Source: Paludibacteraceae bacterium
GTDB taxonomy: Bacteria; Bacteroidota; Bacteroidia; Bacteroidales; Paludibacteraceae
Direction of reading: 5' to 3'
DNA length: 37,630 bases
Assembly: GCA_024400275.1 (NCBI GenBank)
Contig: JAKSMY010000015.1
Span: 1 to 37,630 of the forward strand
Program-made: the position numbers and the translations under genes
Shown: positions 6,989-16,700 of the stretch, piece after piece
Layout of the letters: each line of letters begins with the position of its first letter
Position numbering within the stretch: position 1 is the stretch's first letter
Notes under the pieces: model-generated
Database searches by the model: none
Told to the model about the DNA's origin: nothing
The model's input: the letters and a program-made list of their open reading frames with translations, nothing else

Positions 6989-8674
6989 TTACAAGACAAC
7001 AAACTCAACACGACGGTTTTGTGCACGTCCTTCTTCCGTGTCATTCGTAGCGATCGGTTCGGACTCTCCCTTACCGGTTGCCTCGATACGTGTACCGTCT
7101 ATACCGCGATCTATCATAGCCTGACGAACACTGTTGGCACGTCCCTCAGACAGGATTTGGTTATCACGCTCCGAACCCACGTTGTCCGTGTGGCCGGTGA
7201 TACGGATACGAATCTCAGGATTCTCGTTCAAGAGTTCATACAAATCCTGCAAACTGGACTCCGATTCCGGCAAAATAGTTGTTTGATTCGTAGCAAAGAA
7301 GAGATTATGCAATACAATAACACGTTTTTTTATGATAGGCTCCAAAGCATAAACCGACTTGCCATAAATATCCTCCACCGGTGCCGTGTAAGCAAAATGC
7401 TCGGGTACTTCTATGTGTGCACGGTAAGAGCCTTGCAAAGGCAGTGTAACGGTCCCCTGTCCGTTAGAAGATGTGGATATGGTAGTCCACGTTTGTCCGG
7501 TAGCCTCGTTGATAAAACTAACTTCCGCTGCCAGCGGTGAACCTGTCTTTGCGTCTTTAACAACAAAACTGAGCACAGGAATCTGGTTCAATTTGAAATC
7601 CAGACGTTGGTTATCAGCCGCTTCGGAAACAATATACGACAATGTGTCAGGATAGTAATTATTGGCTGAAGCAACAACGATGAATGCTCCCATACGTGTT
7701 TTTTTATGATAGGCACCATTACGCATTTCCACCTTTGTTTCCCTTTGGGTGGCCTCGTCCTTAATCGTTAAGGCACAGGCAAGGGCTTTGCCGGTACGGG
7801 CATCTTTAACCGTAACATCCAAGTACGTTGGCTGTACGGCTTGTTTGGGCTCATTCAGCTGCAATTGGGCAGCAAACTTGACACCCACCAACAAACTATT
7901 CAATTTGGACGATGTTCCGACAAACGGATTGAGCGCAATATCCCGCGGAGGAACGGCACCGGCAGGAGCATCAAAATTTTTCTTGCCACAAGAAGTTATT
8001 CCGTAGTCGCAGAACAGACCAAGGCGATAAAAGAACGGCTTTTTGCCTGCACGCCGTTGATTATCAGAGAACGAGCTAAGCACTACACCCACTTCGGCAG
8101 ACAACTGGACATTCGGAAGCGCAGACTTCCAATCGGATTTGGTCTTTTCATTAGAAGCATAAGCGTCATGCGGGCGAGCCTCCTCCAACTGGCCAATCAA
8201 CATCTCGTCGGTCAAATACGTTTTAACGTCACTTTGAATGGAAGATTTATGCAGAACAGGCACACCAATCTTAGTACCCACCAAGAAATAGTATCTGTCA
8301 GCAAACAACCCACCGAACATAACCGGGATATTGATTTGCCCCAAGAAAGCCGTTTCTTTGTAATTGGTAAATTGGAAATGTTCCGTCATGCCCAACTGAT
8401 AAGGTGCGTCCGGCAAACGAAAATCCGATAACTTAGACAATGAATTGACAGAAGCAAATTCCAAACCGGTATGAAACAAGAAACGGTTGTATTGCAACTC
8501 GTATCCGACTTGCAGATTACCGCCAACCAATCCTGACGATTTGCCCCAATCCGATTTGGTCAGCAATGATGAATATCCTAATCCAATCTCTCCGGAAAGG
8601 ATATGACGCGTGTCTTGCGAGAAACCCAGTAAACTGCTTCCTGCCAATAGTAATAATAAAATCTTCTTTTGCAT
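6989..8674 (-). CDS. Outer-membrane barrel protein with C-terminal OmpA peptidoglycan-binding domain
   Basis: 561 residues. A signal peptide covers ~1-19 (MQKKILLLLLAGSSLLGFSQ). Residues ~22-275 are rich in alternating strands and look like an outer-membrane beta-barrel (INIPVMFGG, YYFLVGTKIGVPVL, YRLGLFCDYGITS). Two carboxypeptidase-regulatory-like beta-sandwiches follow, at ~284-360 (LDVTVKDARTGKALACALTI) and ~367-440 (FVVKDAKTGSPLAAEVSFI). An OmpA domain fills ~455-561, with TGHTDNVGSERDNQILSEGR and RANSVRQAM for peptidoglycan binding. The likely role is to tie the outer membrane and its surface partners to the cell wall. The domain order recalls PorE of type IX secretion, but the TPR and WD40 parts of PorE are missing. 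It is the last gene of the operon, four bases after the protease stop, and its barrel resembles the one encoded at 25670-26449. Confidence 0.85.
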   Translation of the reverse strand: MQKKILLLLLAGSSLLGFSQDTRHILSGEIGLGYSSLLTKSDWGKSSGLVGGNLQVGYELQYNRFLFHTGLEFASVNSLSKLSDFRLPDAPYQLGMTEHFQFTNYKETAFLGQINIPVMFGGLFADRYYFLVGTKIGVPVLHKSSIQSDVKTYLTDEMLIGQLEEARPHDAYASNEKTKSDWKSALPNVQLSAEVGVVLSSFSDNQRRAGKKPFFYRLGLFCDYGITSCGKKNFDAPAGAVPPRDIALNPFVGTSSKLNSLLVGVKFAAQLQLNEPKQAVQPTYLDVTVKDARTGKALACALTIKDEATQRETKVEMRNGAYHKKTRMGAFIVVASANNYYPDTLSYIVSEAADNQRLDFKLNQIPVLSFVVKDAKTGSPLAAEVSFINEATGQTWTTISTSSNGQGTVTLPLQGSYRAHIEVPEHFAYTAPVEDIYGKSVYALEPIIKKRVIVLHNLFFATNQTTILPESESSLQDLYELLNENPEIRIRITGHTDNVGSERDNQILSEGRANSVRQAMIDRGIDGTRIEATGKGESEPIATNDTEEGRAQNRRVEFVVL

Positions 8675-8678
8675 TATC

Positions 8679-10694
8679 TTAATGTATTTCTTGACCTAAT
8701 ATAGTATATTTTTTACCATCTATTATCATAATCCATCGCCCTTTATCAATAATAATCGGGTGCATCATATTTTGATTCGTTTTGAATAACCCGGTAGGCG
8801 TAGGAGGATTCGGATCATACAAACGGAATGTTAATGTAGCATAATCAGCGGGTGTAAAATTATGCCATGAGTCACGGTCATTGGCCCGCCAACAGAGTTT
8901 CATCTTATAATCCGTATCAACCAGCAAATTGGCATCAAACACCTGTTGCAACGCAGAAGCAATCTTTTGATTCCGGCGAATAACCACAGAATCCATCAAC
9001 TCGTACTGTCCTTTTGCAAACGCCCCTTTATAAATGCGGGCACTTATCTCGCCTCTAAATGTACCTCCCGTGTTCTTTAACGAGAACGAAAGAGGGGCAC
9101 CCGTTACAGGAACGCTATCCGGATTAGGGAACGAAATAGGTGCAGTCAAAGCCACCTCGGCAGGTGCGTTATTGTCATAAAACTCGATGGAAGAAGAGGA
9201 TAGATAGACCGTTTTATAATAATCATCCTGCGTACAAAGCAGACGCATCCAACTATATTGTGCATTACGATATACGGCACATAAATGATACGTACCGTTC
9301 GGGATAGTGGCCGGTATCTTAATTTTATCCATAGAAGCCACCGTGGTGCGATGGTAGCCTGCCCTCAACTGATAGTTATCACTCTGCCATAATACGGATA
9401 TCAGTTTGGTTTCGTCTTCGTCGTATAAAGCCAAACCATAATTACCCGAAAAGTCGTCTAAGCCAAAATTCTCCAAACGGTAAACAGACGTTGTAAACGT
9501 GCCGGTACGAGCCAGTTTGGATTTGTCCACATGTATGCTATCGGCTGCCATTTGCGGGATTGGAGATTTTGTTGCAGCACCGGCAGGTTGTAAACCAATA
9601 TAGAAAGACGTACCCTTGTTATATCCGCGTGACGTTCCACCAATGCCCTGCTGACGGGGATTCAAGGCAGACAAGAGATAATAGCCATCCGACGAACCGC
9701 CCCATCCCCAATTGATATGGAAATAATCCCTCACATCATACCCGTCACACACAAAAGCATGACCTCCTTCCGTATTTTGTCCACTTACCAAAACCGGACG
9801 TTTTTGATCCAATTCAGCCCGTATGATGGCATTGAGCGAGTCTATGGGGTACATTACTTTCTGAATACGTTGATAGTTGGCATCGTAACTAAAATAGTTC
9901 TTCAGAGCAGCAGGGACTAAAGCAGTAACGGCTCCGCTGGATTCGCCATAACCCATATTGACAGATACTCCGCAATGATACAACAACGTTGCCACCGCAG
10001 CGTCCTGTTGGGCAGTATGATTTTTATTATAACTATCCAGCATATCTGCCCACGCATAGGTTGTAGCACCAAAATTAGCAGAAAGCGTAGCAGAATAAGA
10101 ATGCACTTCTTTACACACCCATAAATACGAATGTGAACCTTTTCCTTGAATAGGACATTTATGATAATACATAATTTGAGCCATCGCCGTAGCCACACAA
10201 CCTGCTGCAGCACGCGAACCGGTGGAGGACACAACCGGAGCCAAATCGTTGAAAGGTGCGCTCTGATTCCACGTTGACTTCAACAAAGGAAGGACAGACT
10301 TATCGGATGCCGCACGTGCAAGTTCCTTTTGTACAACCATCCGAGATTGCGACAACTGAGCCAAGTCATCATTGTAACTATCCAATAAATCCATTAAAGC
10401 AGGAGGTAAGTTAGCAGGGGCAAACGTTCCCCGATTGCTATATCCCAACACCGATTGAAGGCGGTCGTCTGCCCCCACAAGAACAAAGCCTGAAGGCGTG
10501 TTAACCGCTATGTAAGCAGCAGACGAATCTGCCACCGTCAGTTGATTAGACGCAGCCGTCATGCGGCGAGCAGGCGCACCCGTCTGAGTACACCACTGCC
10601 GAGCAACCGTAAGAGCCTGCTCTTTTGTAATCGGTGCAGCCATAACCTCCAGCACCATCAACAACAATCCTATGACGACAATTTGTTTTTTCAT
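8679..10694 (-). CDS. Secreted C10-family (streptopain-like) cysteine protease
   Basis: 671 residues with a signal peptide (~1-20). The Spi-type inhibitory propeptide spans ~21-115 (ITKEQALTVARQW, GFVLVGADDRLQSVLGYS). The catalytic domain follows, with nucleophile Cys166 in AAAGCVATAMAQIMYYHKCP, catalytic His312 in GGHAFVCDGYD, and FHINWGWGGSSDGYY (325-339) supplying the Asn/Trp of the active site. Known relatives are SpeB, PrtT of Porphyromonas gingivalis and interpain A of Prevotella intermedia. Residues ~375-640 form one or two beta-sandwich modules. The protein ends in DGKKYTILGQEIH, a short motif shared with the two ~1,000-residue proteins of the same operon. It is probably secreted as a zymogen. 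All active-site residues are present. Its substrate could be a host protein or a neighbour encoded in the operon. Confidence 0.92.
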   Translation of the reverse strand: MKKQIVVIGLLLMVLEVMAAPITKEQALTVARQWCTQTGAPARRMTAASNQLTVADSSAAYIAVNTPSGFVLVGADDRLQSVLGYSNRGTFAPANLPPALMDLLDSYNDDLAQLSQSRMVVQKELARAASDKSVLPLLKSTWNQSAPFNDLAPVVSSTGSRAAAGCVATAMAQIMYYHKCPIQGKGSHSYLWVCKEVHSYSATLSANFGATTYAWADMLDSYNKNHTAQQDAAVATLLYHCGVSVNMGYGESSGAVTALVPAALKNYFSYDANYQRIQKVMYPIDSLNAIIRAELDQKRPVLVSGQNTEGGHAFVCDGYDVRDYFHINWGWGGSSDGYYLLSALNPRQQGIGGTSRGYNKGTSFYIGLQPAGAATKSPIPQMAADSIHVDKSKLARTGTFTTSVYRLENFGLDDFSGNYGLALYDEDETKLISVLWQSDNYQLRAGYHRTTVASMDKIKIPATIPNGTYHLCAVYRNAQYSWMRLLCTQDDYYKTVYLSSSSIEFYDNNAPAEVALTAPISFPNPDSVPVTGAPLSFSLKNTGGTFRGEISARIYKGAFAKGQYELMDSVVIRRNQKIASALQQVFDANLLVDTDYKMKLCWRANDRDSWHNFTPADYATLTFRLYDPNPPTPTGLFKTNQNMMHPIIIDKGRWIMIIDGKKYTILGQEIH

Positions 10695-10716
10695 TTTACG
10701 GCATTCGCTTTAGACA

Positions 10717-10742
10717 GATAGCCCGAACCCAATCGGGCTATC
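10717..10742 (-). terminator. Perfect intercistronic hairpin between the giant gene and the protease gene
   Basis: GATAGCCCGA (10717-10726) and TCGGGCTATC (10733-10742) form a perfect 10-bp stem with a 6-base loop in a 63-base gap. No U tract follows and no TAnnTTTG element precedes the protease ATG. It may therefore be a partial terminator, or an RNA-stability or processing element that sets how much protease and OmpA protein is made. Confidence 0.55.
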
Positions 10743-10757
10743 CGAAATACAGGTTGA

Positions 10758-13700
10758 TTATTCAACCACTACACGTTCTACAACAGCATCACCGGAAACC
10801 ATCTTGCCCCGCAAGAGATAAACACCGGTAGGTGCGGCAAGTCGTACCGACTCAGTCAGGTTACGCAATGTGGTAACTAAACGTCCGGTATAATCGTAAA
10901 CGTCTAAGTACTCTATTGCATCACGAACAGGAATTGTTCCTGTCGGAACGGCAGAGATAGTAACATCGTACGAATTGAACGAGCATTTGTTCTCATCGGG
11001 TTTAACCACATTGACAAACGAGCCGACGGGCGTACCCTCAGGAATGGTATAATACTCATCCACCTTATACGGCAGTTGGTCTTCCGTAATCCGGACAAAA
11101 ACAGGTTGTGCTGTATCCGATGGGTTAACCGTCAGATAGAGATAGATAGTACTATCGCAACCATAGACAGTCTGACCGGTAATCATATACGGCGTACCTT
11201 CAGGATTCGGTTCTGTCAATTCGTACGGACCGAAGGAGAATACTTCTCCACGACAGATAGATTCGTACACGGTCTCTGTAGCCGCCTTGTGGGTAGTCAG
11301 CGTAAGCACAACGGTACTATCGCAACCTGCGGATACATTCTTGGCAAAGCGAGTGAAATCTTTGCTCTCACCGGCAGGTGCCAAATCTTCCTTAGCGATG
11401 GTAAAGCCATTGCCTTCGTAGTCATACTCGGCACAAGCATCATCACTGAAATTATACGTATCCGTGCAGTTAATGCTGACGTTGTCTATCACAATATAGG
11501 TTGAATTCTTTGCTATATTGGTTGACAGACCTTCGTGATAGAACGCAACACGGATGGCTTGTCCCTGATATTTATTCAGATCCATCACCTTGGTGGTATA
11601 GACAGAATCCATTTCCTCCGGCATTATGATGGTAGCATCTTCTTGTTTCCAAGTAGCACCATTGTCGGTAGAGATAGCCACAAAGAAACGTCCAACAGGA
11701 TCTTTCTGTGGTTTGCCACCTTCGTTGTTGCATAGACGTACATCGAAACTGAGTTGGGCACTGCCTTCTATCTCGTATTGAGGAGCAACCATCCACTTGT
11801 ACCACTTCTGGGTAGTAGTAGATACATAATCCCAAGACATCAATTGATCCACATCACCCAATTTAGAGAGCCAGCAACTGGTCCACAAATAATTGTAGTA
11901 TGTAGCTTTAACCGGCGTGTAGAGTACACTCTCTCCCTTGAAGACAGATTCGATAGCCTTATCGGAAAGCATATTGTCCCAGCAAGGTAATTCTGCACGA
12001 GCACTGGCTTGCAAACCGGCAAAGTCCTCAAACAAAGGCATCTTGTTCACACCACATTCAGTCATGAAGGTAACAGGCATGCTCCATTCACTGAAGCTTT
12101 GCTCGTCACATTTAGCACGTACAGAAATAGCATAAGCGGTACCTTGCTCAAGATTGGTGAGCGTATAAGGATTCTCCGTAACAGGAATAATCTCGTTACC
12201 CACTTGGATATCCCAAGCCTCCTCAGTGCCTGCCAACCAGTTGACGGTAGCGGCATTTTCGGTAATATTGGTAATCTCCACTTGTTGAGGTGTGATGCAA
12301 TCTGGCAACTCCGTAATAGTGATGTAGTCGATATACGTAATCACATCGGTCTTGAATGCCAAGAAGCGACCTGTCTCTTTAACAAGATTAAGCATGAAGC
12401 TGAAGGTTTCGTAGGTATTATCTGTGTAAGTACCTGTGGAATTTGCTTTGTATTGAGTAGGCACAATCTTGATAGGACGGAACGAAGTCACATCAAAATT
12501 GTTGTCCAATACACCCCAAGTGACTGTAGACAGGCTCGTGCCATTGCACATGCCGTATTCTACTTGCATCTTCTGAATAGGTATATCAAATTCAGGCAAT
12601 ACAATCACTTTGTCAATTGCTGTAGATAGGACTGTCAGCGTTTCGGCATCAGCATTAGTCTGACCCAACCTGCTATCAAAGAAACTCTTGGTAGTAGCAG
12701 TAGCACCATTTAGTTGCCAGCAAACAGGAGCCTCAATAAAGGTCTCGGTATAAGGAGCAGACTCCAGCATACAAGTGGTAGTGAAACGAATTTCCTGCCA
12801 AGCGGAGAACAGACCTTCGGGCCAAACCGTGCGTACATAGAACGAATATGTAGTGTTCGGCAGCAGGTTATCCAAGGTGAATTGCGTGCCTTGAACAGAC
12901 TGATTCACCAATTTGTCTTCAGCATCCATAGCATGTGGACGAGGTGAACCGCCGTAGTAAGAAGCAATCACTTGGAAGTCCTTGCATTTACCGGCTGTCC
13001 ATTGGAAGGAAGCCTTTTCACCATCCAAATAGGTGAGTTCTAAGTTCTTCACCTCCGAATACGGACTTTCTTCTACCTTCACACTATCAATAGCGGCAGG
13101 CTGACCGGGCTTGTAAGCAGCAGCATTGTACCACTTGAATACAAGGTAATACAGACCCGGAGTCGTGATATCGATATTGGTCTCGTACCAGTCGAAAGAG
13201 GTAGTACCCATCAATTTCGTGATGAAGTTAAATTCGTTGTAAGCCTCATTTGCTGCAAGGTTAGCACTACCGGCAGTACCATCCACGCGTTTGTAGGTGT
13301 TGGCACTGAACGTAGCGCCGGCAGGAACGAGACCTGCGTAGAGTGCATCGCTACCGCCATCTAAGCCACCTTGTGATTTGGCTTTGATATTCACCTTGTA
13401 GGTACCTACTTCGGAGAAGTTGATGGTACGGTAAGCCCAAACATAGGATGTTCCTATATCGCCATTGGGATACTTCGCTATCCAAGCATATTCGCCATCG
13501 TGCTGAATCATGAGGGCTTTGTCGCCTGTTGCATCGCACTTGGTAGCATCGTCAATAGCCCAGATATTGGCATAATCTTTGCCGTTGATGGCATTGATCA
13601 ATACCCAATCGGCACCATCGTTGAAGCCGGTGATATAGGGCAGAGAAGCGGCAGCACCACATGTAGCAGTAGCCAAAGGACCTGCGAATTGACCGGCAGG

Positions 13701-16700
13701 CACATTGCCCTTGACATAGATATCGTACTCGGTGTTAGGAGCGAGACCTTTGATGGTATCTTCAGTAGCAGAAAGTACTTTTGGCGTACCTGTACCCGGC
13801 TCAAAGCCCTTAGGACCATACTCTACCATCCACTCGGAAATGTCGGTAGGTTCTTCAAACGAGTAAGCCAACCATGTATCGCCTACACCGGTAACTTTCA
13901 GTTCAGCAACAGGGAAATACTTGTTTTTGTCGGTAGTGAAACCTACATTATCCAAATAAACGGTACTCTTACCTGCTTTGAAACGGATGTATTTGTAGGG
14001 TTGAGCAGAAGTGTAATATTCACCTAAGTCAATCGAATAGAAGGTCCACTTACTCTTAGCAACATTAACCTGTGTAAGCGGGATATATTCAGCGTCTTCT
14101 GAAGCAGATTCCAATGCCTCGATAGTGAGTGTGGCATCAGCAGTTGCATAGGCATCAAAGTACAGAAGTACATCTTTGAGAGAGGTTACATCCAAAGCAG
14201 GCGAAATAGCCTGAGCAGACTTACTTTCACCATAACTAATAGACATACTTGCGGCACCTGATTTCTTATAGGTAGTACTAATCGATGCTTTGAGCGTAGT
14301 AGCAGAAGAACCGGGAGCACCGGAAGGTACATACGTTGAAGTGACAGCACTCCAGCAAAGCGGTGTGTTGCCTGTCGTCTGGTCCTCAAAACCTTCCTCA
14401 TAAGGCAAAGCCTGTACAGGGTTGCAATCGGTACGGAAGGTGCAAACGGAACTCCACTTGCTATTGTCATTCTCGCCACACTCCATACGGGCGTATGCGT
14501 AGTAGAGATTATTGCCATCCAAACCTTTGACAATAGCACTGGTACTGTCCGAAACCGTTTCAGCCACAAACGCAGCGGCATCTATGTCCTCGGGAACAGC
14601 CGTAAAGACGCGAACACGATAAGTCGTATTCTCGGCATCGGAGTTCCAAGACAACTTGGCTGTGTCGTTGCTCAACTCATCTACTTTCAGCATCGTAGGA
14701 GTAGGACAAGTAATCAACTCACCCACAGTGATTTCATCTAAGAACAATATGCCTGCATATTCCGTGCCGGAAGCGTTCTTGTAAGGCAATACATGAACGG
14801 TGATATATTTACCTATATTTCCCGACTCGTCACCTTGATATTTCTCGAAGGTGTACATAAAGTCACCCCATTGGCGAGTGCCAGAGACATACTCAATTGA
14901 ATCCTTTTTGATTGCCACAAAAGTAGTCGGATCATCGGGATCGGACATTACACCTACCTCCCAATATTGCCAACCGGTAGTTTGTGGTTCAGCCTTGAAC
15001 GACAGTTGCACCTTACGTACATCATCAAAGGCAATCAATGGCAACGAGAAATAGTTGTTGTTGGCTTTGTCCACTTGAGCCAGACGAGCTGTCATTTGAG
15101 AGATACCGTCCCAAGAATTGGGATAAGTACTTACCTTTTCTGCTTTAGCAAAAGTGATATCGGTAACATTGCCCGTCAAAGTGAAACAAGGCAGAAGTTG
15201 CTCATCGGCATAATCCTCGAAGTTCTCGTAGTATGGGAAAGCAACCGCTTTGCACTTGGTAATGAAAGAAATTTCATTGCTCCACTCACCGGTGCAAGAC
15301 TTGGCATCGTTGACGGATTGAACATATACGTAATAGGTCGTGTTGTCCAACAAACCTTCTACTTTCTGACTCTTTGCAGTAGTTTGTCCAAAGAAAGCAT
15401 CAGCCGTTTCGGTCTCAGGATCTGTCAAAGGTTTGGAAGAAACCTTCACATTCCATGCAGTTTCGTCATCGGCTTGTTTCCAAGAGATAACGGCTGACGA
15501 ATCGGTGATAGTGCCAACTGACACATCTAAAATCTTTTGACATTGAGGAATCTCTTGAACGGTGATATCGTCAATGTACATATAGCAAGATACACTACCA
15601 GAGTAGGTATTGCCCACAGCTTTACGCCAATCCGCGTTGTTATCGATACGGAAGGCGATGCGGCCGCTATGAATGTCAGCAGGGAAGGTGATATTGAACT
15701 CCTCCCACTCTTTCGCCTTACTCAACTTGCAGTACTGAATAGAGGTGAAGCTGCCATCTGCATTCATAATACAAATTTCTACAGCACCACCCATCGTGGA
15801 AGATGTAGCAGAGAAGGCCGAAGCATAACTACCATAGAAACGCATGGTCAGATTAGCCAAATCGCCCTCTACCTCAGGCAATACGAGCAAGGCAAGTTTA
15901 TTGTTGGCTGCATACATGTAGAATGTATTGGTGGAAGGATCGTTGCCATAGGTGTGATCCACATAATAATAGGTGGTACCGGGACCGGTAGCGGAGGTAG
16001 TACTCGTAGTAGCCTGACCAGTCTTCACATAGTTATTACCCAGTGTTGCATCATTAATCATGAAGCAAGGCGACAAGGTGTTGAGCGAGGTAGAACCATG
16101 ATCAAACTCGTTGAAGTTCTCGACATAAGGCAACGAGCGTTTGCCACATTCTGTCCAAAAATCAGCGGCAGTGGACCACTTACCTAAACCTGTCTGTTGG
16201 GTAGATTGTACATAAACGAAATAGCGTGACGAGTGTTGCAAACCACTGATGGCTTGAGACATTGCGGTTACTTCGTCGTATTTAACAACCAATACCGAGT
16301 CGGCAGCATCGGGATCGGCAACAGCAGTAGAGAAGACGCGTACGTTCCACTTGGTGGCTTTACCGTTCTCTTTCCACGTAGCAGTGGCACCTGTAGCCGT
16401 GATCTCCTTCACTGCCACTTCGCTAACTTGTTGAGGAGCAGTAGAAAGGGTAATGCTGAGGTTGTCAATACCCATGTAGTTGTACTTAGCCGAATCAAGA
16501 TAGAAGACGATGTATTTACCTTCACCCTGATAATCAGCCATACTAACGGTCATCAACTCAGGAGTCTGAGCCGCTTTGCAACGAACGGCAGCCACTTCGG
16601 TAACTTTAGTGAATTTATCATCTTTATTGATGTCTTTCGGATTGTTTACCACACCTATCTTGAGTACACCATAGTATGATTTATCACTTGCCACAGCGTA

